Part shown: piece after piece, positions 1 to 10,262 of the stretch
Position numbering within the stretch: the first letter of the stretch is position 1
Layout: every line of letters starts with the position of its first letter
NCBI GenBank assembly: GCA_002633005.1
Contig: NMRA01001364.1
Span: forward strand, 1-24,065
DNA from: Phoronis australis
Lineage: Eukaryota; Phoronida; Phoronidae
Reading direction: 5' to 3'
Length of the DNA: 24,065 nt
The notes under the pieces: generated by a model
What the model saw: only the letters and a program-made list of their open reading frames with translations
Told to the model about the DNA's origin: nothing
The model's database searches: none
Made by a program: the position numbers and the translations under genes

Positions 1-202
1 ATGTGATTAAACAGATCATGTGATTAACTAACACCAGCTATAGCTGACAAACATACCCAGACACATGGCTCAAGACTTCTTTCAAGGAGAGAAAAAATTG
101 AAGACAATGTCAGGATTAGAGCCAGTAGCAGTTCCATAAGCTGGAGATGCTATTACAGTACACATTGTCACAGGTAAATAAATACATGTAGCCATCTTGC
201 TG

Positions 203-542
203 TGTCTGTTGAGGAGCAGAGACTGGGCGAAATATTGGACCAGGGGGGCTGCGAGTGTCTTCTGAGGAGCCGAGACTGGGCGGAATATTGGAGCAGAGGG
301 GCTGCAAGTGTCTTCTGAGGAGCCTATACTGGGCGGAATATTGGACCAGAGGGACAGTGTCTGCTAAGGAACCAAGACTGGGTGGAATGTTGGACCAGAG
401 GGACAGTGTCCGTTGAGGCGATGAGACTGGGCAGAATATTGGACCAGAGGGACCGTGTCTGGTGAAGAGCCGAGACTGGTCAGAATATTGAACCAGAGGC
501 GCTGTCAGTGTCTGTTGAGGATCAGAGACCAGGCAGAATATT
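203..542. repeat. 49/53-bp minisatellite (about 7 copies)
   Basis: The core gactgggcrgaatattgg recurs with starts near 221, 274, 327, 376, 425, 474 and 527, so spacings are 53, 53, 49, 49, 49 and 53. Copies are diverged by substitutions and a 4-base length difference. The open frames crossing it on both strands have no recognisable product and are treated as repeat artefacts. Confidence 0.85.
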
Positions 543-692
543 GCGCAGAGTAGGAATTGGCCATGAAAAAACACTGCCCCGCCAGTTTCCAGTGTCCCAG
601 CGGACATTCAGCCAGCTGCCCAGGTTTCCCACTTCAGATATAGAATTTGGTTTTTCATTTACAGTTGCCAACTATGCATCATTTGTAGACAT

Positions 693-978
693 CAGGACTT
701 CAGTACCACCACATACGTCAGGACTTCGGTACCACCACGTACGTCAGGACTTCGGTACCACCACGTACGTCAGGACTTCGGTACCACCACGTACGTCAGG
801 ACTTCGGTGCCACCACGTACGTCAGGACTTCGTTGCCACCACGTACGTCAGGACTTCGGTACCACCACGTACGTCAGGACTTCGGTACCACCACGTACGT
901 CAGGACTTCAGTACCACCACATACGTCAGGACTTCAGTACCACCACATACGTCAGGACTTCAGTACCACCACATACAT
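693..978. repeat. 26-bp minisatellite (11 copies)
   Basis: caggactt starts at 693 and every 26 bases to 953. Two unit subtypes exist: inner units with cggtaccaccacgtacgt and edge units (693, 901, 927, 953) with cagtaccaccacatacgt. Each unit is rich in the palindromes GGTACC and TACGTA. Since 26 is not divisible by 3 and the plus strand of the unit has no stop, all plus frames stay open; no gene is inferred. Confidence 0.95.
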
Positions 979-1253
979 CATTTCCTTGAATACGCAGAGC
1001 TCAATATCCTTTAATTGGTAACCAAGGAATTTCGCCAGGTTCGTTTTGGCAAGTTGACATCATCCTTTAACATGCTTAAAATCATCAATTATCTATCAAA
1101 AACAACCTCACCAGTTGATCAGCTGTTAAATTAGAACATCCACAAACATTATGACACAATATGTTAATTAGCTGTTCTTGACTTACCAAGCATTTTATTG
1201 GTCAATACATACTACGTAATATCGGTACAACCAATCCCAGTACTGGTCATCAG
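979..1253. other. Unannotated intergenic stretch
   Basis: AT-rich sequence between the 26-bp array and dispersed-repeat copy A. No open frame, RNA gene or repeat that I can support. Confidence 0.6.
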
Positions 1254-1490
1254 GCCTTTATGCAGCGTACACGCTGGGCATCTTAATGGACCTCCTACCA
1301 CTAATTTGGATGCCCTGGCAAGGACCCCCAATGTATCATTTGGACCCCACTATCAATAGGAACCTTTCAAGTTTGGACACACATTGTAATGATTACTAGG
1401 AAGCCTATGAAGACTCACAGTGGTGGCTTTTTTTCAAAGCAGGAAGACATATACATTGTATATACTTTGTATCTACAATGTTACTATGCT
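1254..1490 (+). repeat. Dispersed repeat, copy A (inverted partner at 9097-9316)
   Basis: The sequence matches the reverse complement of 9097-9316 almost throughout. Shared words include gcctttatgcagcgta, ccaatgtatcatttgga, actatcaataggaacctttc, cattgtaatgattactagga and tttcaaagcaggaaga. The AT-rich right end (atatacattgtatata) lies just before the 37-bp array. No reading frame is supported; probably a fragment of a non-autonomous mobile element. Confidence 0.85.
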
Positions 1491-1527
1491 GGTTTATGGC
1501 AGAATAAGAATTGGCAAGACATTGTTT

Positions 1528-3975
1528 GTAGTGATTGTGACAACCAAATATTTGAGAACATTGTGTAGTGATTGTGACAACCAAATATTTGAGAACATTG
1601 TGTAGTGATTGTGACAACCAAATATTTGAGAACATTGTGTAGTGATTGTGACAACCAAATATTTGAGAACATTGTGTAGTGATTGTGACAACCAAATATT
1701 TGAGAACATTGTGTAGTGATTGTGACAACCAAATATTTGAGAACATTGTGTAGTGATTGTGACAACCAAATATTTGAGAACATTGTGTAGTGATTGTGAC
1801 AACCAAATATTTGAGAACATTGTGTAGTGATTGTGACAACCAAATATTTGAGAACATTGTGTAGTGATTGTGACAACCAAATATTTGAGAACATTGTGTA
1901 GTGATTGTGACAACCAAATATTTGAGAACATTGTGTAGTGATTGTGACAACCAAATATTTGAGAACATTGTGTAGTGATTGTGACAACCAAATATTTGAG
2001 AACATTGTGTAGTGATTGTGACAACCAAATATTTGAGAACATTGTGTAGTGATTGTGACAACCAAATATTTGAGAACATTGTGTAGTGATTGTGACAACC
2101 AAATATTTGAGAACATTGTGTAGTGATTGTGACAACCAAATATTTGAGAACATTGTGTAGTGATTGTGACAACCAAATATTTGAGAACATTGTGTAGTGA
2201 TTGTGACAACCAAATATTTGAGAACATTGTGTAGTGATTGTGACAACCAAATATTTGAGAACATTGTGTAGTGATTGTGACAACCAAATATTTGAGAACA
2301 TTGTGTAGTGATTGTGACAACCAAATATTTGAGAACATTGTGTAGTGATTGTGACAACCAAATATTTGAGAACATTGTGTAGTGATTGTGACAACCAAAT
2401 ATTTGAGAACATTGTGTAGTGATTGTGACAACCAAATATTTGAGAACATTGTGTAGTGATTGTGACAACCAAATATTTGAGAACATTGTGTAGTGATTGT
2501 GACAACCAAATATTTGAGAACATTGTGTAGTGATTGTGACAACCAAATATTTGAGAACATTGTGTAGTGATTGTGACAACCAAATATTTGAGAACATTGT
2601 GTAGTGATTGTGACAACCAAATATTTGAGAACATTGTGTAGTGATTGTGACAACCAAATATTTGAGAACATTGTGTAGTGATTGTGACAACCAAATATTT
2701 GAGAACATTGTGTAGTGATTGTGACAACCAAATATTTGAGAACATTGTGTAGTGATTGTGACAACCAAATATTTGAGAACATTGTGTAGTGATTGTGACA
2801 ACCAAATATTTGAGAACATTGTGTAGTGATTGTGACAACCAAATATTTGAGAACATTGTGTAGTGATTGTGACAACCAAATATTTGAGAACATTGTGTAG
2901 TGATTGTGACAACCAAATATTTGAGAACATTGTGTAGTGATTGTGACAACCAAATATTTGAGAACATTGTGTAGTGATTGTGACAACCAAATATTTGAGA
3001 ACATTGTGTAGTGATTGTGACAACCAAATATTTGAGAACATTGTGTAGTGATTGTGACAACCAAATATTTGAGAACATTGTGTAGTGATTGTGACAACCA
3101 AATATTTGAGAACATTGTGTAGTGATTGTGACAACCAAATATTTGAGAACATTGTGTAGTGATTGTGACAACCAAATATTTGAGAACATTGTGTAGTGAT
3201 TGTGACAACCAAATATTTGAGAACATTGTGTAGTGATTGTGACAACCAAATATTTGAGAACATTGTGTAGTGATTGTGACAACCAAATATTTGAGAACAT
3301 TGTGTAGTGATTGTGACAACCAAATATTTGAGAACATTGTGTAGTGATTGTGACAACCAAATATTTGAGAACATTGTGTAGTGATTGTGACAACCAAATA
3401 TTTGAGAACATTGTGTAGTGATTGTGACAACCAAATATTTGAGAACATTGTGTAGTGATTGTGACAACCAAATATTTGAGAACATTGTGTAGTGATTGTG
3501 ACAACCAAATATTTGAGAACATTGTGTAGTGATTGTGACAACCAAATATTTGAGAACATTGTGTAGTGATTGTGACAACCAAATATTTGAGAACATTGTG
3601 TAGTGATTGTGACAACCAAATATTTGAGAACATTGTGTAGTGATTGTGACAACCAAATATTTGAGAACATTGTGTAGTGATTGTGACAACCAAATATTTG
3701 AGAACATTGTGTAGTGATTGTGACAACCAAATATTTGAGAACATTGTGTAGTGATTGTGACAACCAAATATTTGAGAACATTGTGTAGTGATTGTGACAA
3801 CCAAATATTTGAGAACATTGTGTAGTGATTGTGACAACCAAATATTTGAGAACATTGTGTAGTGATTGTGACAACCAAATATTTGAGAACATTGTGTAGT
3901 GATTGTGACAACCAAATATTTGAGAACATTGTGTAGTGATTGTGACAACCAAATATTTGAGAACATTGTGTAGTG
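1528..3975. repeat. 37-bp tandem array, 66 identical copies
   Basis: gtagtgattgtgacaacc begins at 1528 and its period is 37 bases; the next start at the far edge is 3970, exactly 66 periods later. I see no substitutions between units. The array ends at an N (3976) followed by a run of G, so its right edge is an assembly break. The minus strand of the unit has no stop in any frame, which creates apparent proteins over 800 residues long; I regard these as artefacts. Confidence 0.97.
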
Positions 3976-3976
3976 N
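3976..3976. other. Single ambiguous base at the edge of the 37-bp array
   Basis: One N between the last partial 37-bp unit and gggggg. It probably marks a join or collapsed gap in the assembly, so the true array length and the right flank are uncertain. Confidence 0.9.
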
Positions 3977-4839
3977 GGGGGGTTCAGCATTGACACTGGC
4001 ATTGTTAAGACATAAGTACAGATGTTAGTAATTTCAAAATGATCATAGTTACCAAATTCGATCCATTTTCGAACCAGTTTCATTTATAAAGGCTACCATA
4101 ACTGTTGTGAATGCTCACGGTTTCTCATAACATTGTCATAAACAACTAGTTTGGTATTAATTATCTTTCAGCAAAACATCAAAAATTAAATTTCACTTAT
4201 CTACCATATTTCACCTTGAATTGGTGAGATTTGAACAAAAACCGACTGAATAAGGCTCTTTTCAGAAATTATGCACTAACGAAAATTCAACGTCCCAGTG
4301 GTTCAGCTCCCCTTGACAGCTGCCGATCTGTAAGTTTCAGAATGTCTGTTGACAAAAAGAGTCCATAACATTCAAAGCCGGCAAGTTGAACTTTTGTTTG
4401 TGTAAGAAAAAATTTGATTTAGTCAGTTTGACAGGATTGATAATATTTAGCGATTACCAAATACTGTTTTATACATGTAATTGGACGAGCTTACTAGTAA
4501 ATGTCCAGTATTACTAGATGGAGACCGAGACTATGAAATTAGTATGAACTGAAACTGAACTGGATTGTTTATTAGTCTACTTAAACAAAATCCATCTTCC
4601 AAATTTCTAATCCCGTCTAAAATCAAAAAGAGACTAAAACAATTTAATATAAAATCCAATCAGTGAAGTTGACATTATGATTACAAAAACATGACATAAA
4701 CTTGTACCTTCTTATAGCCTAAAACAAACAACTCATAGGTTTGTTGATGCTCTGCTATGAAGCATTCTAAGCTGGACACTGTCAGGCTCCAGAATTATGC
4801 AGTATGCATTTCTTTTGGGATTTTATCATCAAATCACCA
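3977..4839. other. Unannotated intergenic stretch
   Basis: AT-rich, stop-dense in all frames, no repeat beyond scattered simple words. It starts with a G run next to the ambiguous base at 3976. Confidence 0.6.
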
Positions 4840-4897
4840 CTCAAGACAATTGTGGTCATAGGACTACACTCAAGACAATTGTGGTCATAGGACTACA
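4840..4897. repeat. 29-bp perfect direct repeat (2 copies)
   Basis: ctcaagacaattgtggtcat starts at 4840 and at 4869, giving a tandem two-copy unit in otherwise unremarkable DNA. Confidence 0.85.
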
Positions 4898-5150
4898 CTG
4901 TATTTACTATTTAGACTATGGATCATCGAGCACCTGGGTATCACACAAGTGGGGACCTTTGGCAGGCAGACATAATCATGAGCAAGGCCTTGAGGCTGAT
5001 GACTGCGAAAGCACAGTAACCATTGCTTGTTGGCCGCATGTTTAAGTGTTACAAATTTACCAGTACTTGTATTTTAGAGTTGGAGATTTTTGCCTCATGT
5101 TCACTAACGTGACCTGCTTATCCACCCCCCTCCCCCTGCCCTCCTGAGAA

Positions 5151-6345
5151 GTCCATAGATCATGTTGCTATAGATACCTTTAGAGGGACACCTTAGAAGT
5201 ATGTAGATACCTTTAGAGGGACACCTTAGGAGTCTGTAGATACCTTTAAAGGGACACCTTAGGAGTATGTAGATACCTTTAGAGGGACACCTTAGGAGTC
5301 TGTAGATACCTTTAGAGGGACACCTTAGGAGTCTGTAGATACCTTTAGAGGGACACCTTAGGAGTCTGTAGATACCTTTAGAGGGACACCTTAGGAGTCT
5401 GTAGATACCTTTAGAGGGACACCTTAGGAGTCTGTAGATACCTTTAGAGGGACACCTTAGGAGTCTGTAGATACCTTTAGAGGGACACCTTAGGAGTCTG
5501 TAGATACCTTTAGAGGGACACCTTAGGAGTCTGTAGATACCTTTAGAGGGACACCTTAGGAGTCTGTAGATACCTTTAGAGGGACACCTTAGGAGTCTGT
5601 AGATACCTTTAGAGGGACACCTTAGGAGTCTGTAGATACCTTTAGAGGGACACCTTAGGAGTCTGTAGATACCTTTAGAGGGACACCTTAGGAGTCTGTA
5701 GATACCTTTAGAGGGACACCTTAGGAGTCTGTAGATACCTTTAGAGGGACACCTTAGGAGTCCATAGATACCTTTAGAGGGACACCTTAGGAGTCCATAG
5801 ATCATGTTGCTGTAGATACCTTTAGAGGGAAACCTTAGGAGTCTGTAGATACCTTTAGAGGGACACCTTAGGAGTCTGTAGATACCTTTAGAGGGACACC
5901 TTAGGAGTCTGTAGATACCTTTAGAGGGACACCTTAGGAGTCTGTAGATACCTTTAGAGGGACACCTTAGGAGTCCATAGATACCTTTAGAGGGACACCT
6001 TAGGAGTCTGTAGATACCTTTAGAGGGACACCTTAGGAGTCTGTAGATACCTTTAGAGGGACACCTTAGGAGTCTGTAGATACCTTTAGAGGGACACCTT
6101 AGGAGTCTGTAGATACCTTTAGAGGGACACCTTAGGAGTCTGTAGATACCTTTAGAGGGACACCTTAGGAGTCCGTAGATACCTTTAGAGGGACACCTTA
6201 GGAGTCTGTAGATACCTTTAGAGGGACACCTTAGGAGTCTGTAGATACCTTTAGAGGGACACCTTAGGAGTCTGTAGATACCTTTAGAGGGACACCTTAG
6301 GAGTCTGTAGATACCTTTAGAGGGACACCTTAGGAGTCCATAGAT
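5151..6345. repeat. 33-bp tandem array (35 copies) with one 15-bp interruption
   Basis: tagatacctttagaggga recurs every 33 bases from 5171 to 5765 (19 units) and from 5813 to 6308 (16 units). The 48-base step between blocks contains an extra 15 bases. Both blocks start after the same leader, gtccatagatcatgttgc, and the array ends on gtccatagat. Since 33 is eleven codons, one minus-strand frame reads IYRLLRCPSKG repeatedly; there is no start codon at the array head or other coding sign. Confidence 0.95.
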
Positions 6346-6408
6346 TACATTAGTTCCTTACAAATATTTTCATAATCAAACTTTTTTTCCAAACAGCCCT
6401 TTAATTTA

Positions 6409-8821
6409 CAGGACTCGACATAAGGAGCTGCAAGACGCAAATGCGACCTGAAATTTGGAAATGTGAGCTGAGATTTTTGCGAGCTCGCATCAAGTCGTAA
6501 CATGCGACCTGGAATTTCCAACATATGCGAGCTGAGTTTTCGCACCTATCAGCAGATACCTGACAAAAAAATATAAAGCAATTCGTGTGTATCCAACCGC
6601 TATTTGGTTGTTGCCTAATCAAGTTCAAAAGAACACTAACCGAGAACAGTCCTCCCGAGGACTTGTCAACATGTCGCATGAACAAGGGATGATGCAGAAT
6701 CGATCTTCGATTATGTGCGTTTTATTGCAGCTAACATTTTCAGCGACTTAAAATTTCCAGATGTGCCTGACTACAGCACATCAGCGGTGTTTCTACTAAT
6801 TCTTAAACAATCAACTTACTAAACTTTGTGGTGGAAGAACATATTTATTTTTTACGTATGATGCCCTTATGGTCAGTCCCGCTGTTAGCGCGCAAGCGCT
6901 CCCGTGGCAGACGATCGTGACTTGGAACTTAAATGTGCCTCTCCGCGTTTCATTCTTTATTGTAAAAGACTGCAACCGTGAAAATGACAACCCTACTAAT
7001 TGTCAAACTAGCTTTCAGCAAAGTAGTTTTTGAGTGGCCAATAAATTCTCTGCTACTCTCTCACGGTTCGTAGAGGAACGTCGAGGCCCCCGTTTGCATA
7101 AATGCTTCATTTCTTTTTCCCTGTCAAAACAGCTTATGGTACATCCAGTTTCTATGAACTGTCGACTGAGTCCAGAAATCTCCCTGGGCATGTGCCCGAC
7201 CGTAATGCAGCCCCACTGCACTCACACCCAGTCTTTGTCGTGTGAGTTGTATAATGAAACCTCGGCCCGTAGCGGAGATCTAAATCCGCAGACTATTATA
7301 AAAAATAAATTGAACTTTTGACAAGCTGACGGCACTGTTAACGGGCCGGAGTGAACATACGACAGAGAAAATTTATTACAATTTAGTAACAGCAGAACCA
7401 GGATTGCAAGGGCCTAGATTACAGGAACGAACCAGGATTGCAAGGGCCTAGGTTACCAGAACGAACCGCATTCATAATAAAGCGTAATTAGCATGGAAGA
7501 AGGTAACACAGTGACACCTGTAGCAGCAACTTAAACAGTCACTTGTAAGAACTACGTGGGGCCTAGTCCAAGGTTAAATTGTGATCTGGCCTACTCCAGG
7601 TTTGGGAATAGCAATTCCAAACTTTTGTTGATTGAATATACACCAGTCGCATAAAGCAACAGTTCTAAAATTTTCAAATTAATTCCTAGATACGTAACCG
7701 AACTTACCACAAAGACCTAAATTTACTATCTCGTTGACGGGAACGGTGTTTCACTAAGATCTGTTTGAGCGACAGGTCGCACACGCTGCCCCAGAAACAA
7801 ACCCGTGTTACATATACTGCAGCTGCGTCGTCTGTTTGGTGTGCGAACAGCTTAACGTGCAGATGTTGAACACCAATGGATACAATTGCGAATAATCAGT
7901 CAAATAAATATATTTCCTGTTACAAAGTTTGATAAGTCGATTGTGTTCAGAGTCAGTAACATAGCTGTTTACATTTTTGAGGACATCGTGTGAATTTGCA
8001 CGGATGTTAAAACTGTCTAAAACTGCAAATCAAAAAGTTGCTGGCATTCGTTCCCATAAATTTGAAGACTTCGGACACGGCCGATTTTCCAGTCTTCCTC
8101 ACATTTTTCGAATTTCGGACAGCCAATGTTGCCTAGTTCTAAAATTTAGGACAGGCTCAAAATATTTACAAATTTCCTAGTTGTTGAGTACATAAACAGC
8201 ATAAGTGTCACGTCTTTTGTGAAATTTTCACTGAACTGTTCCAGTGCATCCCAATAGGTCATTCGGCCAGGGCAACATTTAACAGATTTTTTCGACAGGA
8301 TGTTTTCAAACATAGAGTTAAGTTGCAAAGTCTGGACTGCGAACAAAAATTGGAGGGCGTTTGCACTGAGAGTTACATTACAGTTTGGATATTTAACGAC
8401 TTTGATATCAGTCTTATAGCAGGTCAGACCTACCGGATACTTTTTCAAAGAGTATTTTCTCCCTTTTCCCGTTGCTAACTTAACTAGTCGAATGCACGTG
8501 TCGGTTACTAGAGAGCATCGATTCAACTTTCACGTCAGCAACTAACCTTGCACACTACAGCACTTCAAAGGCAGTCATGAAGAACAGTAACGCCGTACCT
8601 GTATGTAAGAACTCAACTTTGCGACTTGAAATTTGTGAGTATACAACGATGCATAATCTAAACATTTTCTCGGTCATCTAAAAAACAATTTTGGTGCATA
8701 AAAAGGGCGGAAAATTTTGCGACCTTGCATTTATGAATGCGAGCTGGATTTTCAAAAATGCGACCTGGGATTTTGGCTAGGTCTCGAAATGCGACCTGGC
8801 AATTTTGATAGTCGAGCCCTG
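6409..8821. mobile_element. Candidate hAT-like DNA transposon (degenerate or non-autonomous)
   Basis: The left edge reads CAGGACTCGACATAA and the right edge, read inward, CAGGGCTCGACTATC: 10 of the first 11 bases agree. Next to both ends are clusters of ATGCGACCTG / ATGCGAGCTG motifs (about 6440-6530 and 8718-8800), resembling the subterminal repeats of hAT elements. The 8-bp flanks (ttaattta and attcagtt) do not match, so no target duplication supports it. Inside are no transposase motifs. The longest frames (8146-8526 minus, 7034-7321 plus) are unrecognised, and the former has no ATG at its start. It could also be two unrelated elements sharing a motif family. Confidence 0.35.
7395..7462. 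repeat. 34-bp direct duplication
   Basis: gaaccaggattgcaagggcc starts at 7395 and 7429; the units differ by one or two bases. Two copies inside the 6409-8821 candidate element. Confidence 0.85.
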
Positions 8822-8977
8822 ATTCAGTTGCCCAAATCAGCAAATGGCCACAGGCCTTTATCCAGGATTTCGAAAACAGGGTGTCTAAAATGGGGTTCCC
8901 AATATTCCAGGGCGTCCATGATTCCGACGTGTAACACCCCACCCCCAGCAATCCCCGCAAACACACAGATTTTTTTA

Positions 8978-9078
8978 CAAAAATGCATAGACCAAGGTTT
9001 TTACATCTAAGTTTACAAAACAGCCTTCTGTAGTGAGCATTTTTACTAAAAAAAATGTGTAGACCAAGACTTTTACAA
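8978..9078. repeat. Short direct repeat beside dispersed-repeat copy B
   Basis: The motif aaaaatgyrtagaccaagryttttaca appears twice, near 8978-9005 and 9051-9078, separated by about 45 bases of unrelated sequence. Two copies only. Confidence 0.6.
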
Positions 9079-9096
9079 TGCTATCAACCAAGTGTG

Positions 9097-9316
9097 AGCA
9101 TAGCAACATTGTATACTTTGTATATACATTGTATATTTCTTCCTGCTTTGAAAAAAGAGCCACTTTCTGTGAGTCTTCATAAGCTTCCTAGTAATCATTA
9201 CAATGTGTGTGTCCAAACTTGAAAGGTTCCTATTGATAGTGGGTGTCCAAATGATACATTGGGCATCCTTGCCTGGGCGTCCATTTGGAGGCCCAGGACA
9301 TACGCTGCATAAAGGC
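9097..9316 (-). repeat. Dispersed repeat, copy B (inverted partner at 1254-1490)
   Basis: Reverse-complement counterpart of 1254-1490, with similarity I judge by eye at roughly 85 percent and small indels. No terminal repeats or target duplications are evident at either copy, so the family cannot be named. Confidence 0.85.
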
Positions 9317-9728
9317 CATTATGGCCATTGATGCACTGCTCGCATCTTGGGGGATATGATGGTTGGTATATCGCCTAGGATGCAACCAGTGAAAAAATGG
9401 CCAGTTGACGATTTGGGCACAACTGAACGGATGACCGCTCAAAAACCTTGATTGCAGGGGAATTTAATCGTGCTTGGAAGACTTTTAAATTGACATCAAC
9501 GGCCTCATAAGGACCTATGGTGTCCCTCTATGTGTAAAAATTACTTATAGCAACGTAATTTTGAGGGTTTGATCAGTGAGAGACATAATTCACCGAAAAG
9601 CTTCCGGTGTATGGAAGGCCGGGCCACCGTCTCTGCGCCCAGCTTTGAGGGTAGAACTGTCTCACAGGCTACGTGAGCAGGTAAACCACAGTGCTGACTG
9701 TTCAACACTTGTACCCAGTTTTATGAGT
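9317..9728. other. Unannotated stretch between dispersed repeat B and SINE-like units
   Basis: Contains only short frames without recognisable product. The first ~100 bases may extend the dispersed repeat weakly, as gatatacc and ccaatc-like words also precede copy A. The part from about 9576 on is less AT-rich and might belong to the SINE-like element's 5' side, but I cannot show it. Confidence 0.4.
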
Positions 9729-9875
9729 GTTGTAGATGCGCTTCTGGTGAATTATTTGAGCCTCTGTTAGCTACTCGCTAATGGGTAATTGCCTATTAGT
9801 TGAATGGTTAGCACGCTTGCCGGTTTTATGGGGGTCGTTGGTTCCCCGGGACGGGTAATCTCGGCTATTACTACA
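9729..9875 (+). mobile_element. tRNA-derived SINE-like unit, copy 1
   Basis: It shares about 147 bases with 10112-10262, starting gttgtagatg and ending ggctattactaca. It carries an A-box-like tagttgaatggttagcacg, but the B box is damaged: ggttccccggg where copy 2 has ggttcgatccccggg. It is therefore probably the non-transcribable copy. No poly-A tail or target duplication is evident. Confidence 0.6.
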
Positions 9876-9955
9876 AATAGCGTAATCGGCAAACGGACGA
9901 TCTACCGATGAAGCACTGCCAACTAGTACCCACGGACCTCGGGACGGCGCGCGTA

Positions 9956-10071
9956 GAAGGTACCAGGAGTCAAGGACCTGTATGAGAGACTACCTTGTGT
10001 TCACCAGTGTTGTGGTGGTAAAGGTACCAAGGGACGTTGATGACCTGTATGCGAGACATCCTGGTGTTCAC
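9956..10071. repeat. Diverged tandem repeat between the two SINE-like units
   Basis: aaggtaccaggagtcaagga...gtgttcacc (9958-10004) is repeated as aaggtaccaagggacgttga...gtgttcacc (10021-10071), with gacctgtatg and gagac conserved inside. It may be the tail module of the SINE-like element. Confidence 0.6.
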
Positions 10072-10111
10072 CTTCCTGGTCGCGTGCCCGTTCCGTAGGG
10101 AAGGGGGTTAC

Positions 10112-10262
10112 GTTGTAGATGTGCTTCCGGTGAATTATATGAGCCTCTGTTAGCTACTCGCTAATGGGCAACTGCCTATTAGCTGAATGGTTAGCACGTT
10201 TACCGCTTTTATGGGGGTCGCTGGTTCGATCCCCGGGTCGGGAAATCTCGGCTATTACTACA
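10112..10262 (+). mobile_element. tRNA-derived SINE-like unit, copy 2
   Basis: The A box tagctgaatgg at 10180-10190 and B box ggttcgatccc at 10223-10233 have tRNA-like spacing. The T-arm stem is mismatched, so this is not a functional tRNA. Just before the A box is a near-perfect hairpin (gctaatgggca / tgcctattagc). Similarity to 9729-9875 starts and stops abruptly, which marks a repeated unit. Confidence 0.65.

Noticed and set aside
203-978. CRISPR-like regular repeats
   Set aside because: Repeats are contiguous or have repeated 'spacers' and lie in an animal genome; there are no unique spacers or Cas genes.
508-1014. 168-codon plus-strand frame and shorter ones crossing the 26-bp array
   Set aside because: All plus frames of the 26-bp unit lack stops, so long frames are expected. 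No conserved sequence outside the repeat.
1405-4083. Open frames of 811-892 codons on the minus strand
   Set aside because: They consist almost wholly of the 37-bp array read through cycling frames and cross an N. All three frames are equally open, and there is no promoter, splice or domain evidence.
5104-5805. 233-codon minus-strand frame with IYRLLRCPSKG repeats
   Set aside because: By-product of a 33-bp noncoding satellite. The internal ATG comes from the 15-bp interruption, and the non-repeat tail (AGGGGWISRSR) is unlike any family I know.
8146-8526. 126-codon minus-strand frame
   Set aside because: It starts from TTG rather than ATG and has no motif I recognise. Possibly a decayed fragment of an element protein, but there is not enough evidence to annotate it.
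10180-10233. Functional tRNA gene
   Set aside because: A and B boxes are present, but the T-arm stem is mismatched and no cloverleaf closes. Repetition of the whole unit points to a SINE.
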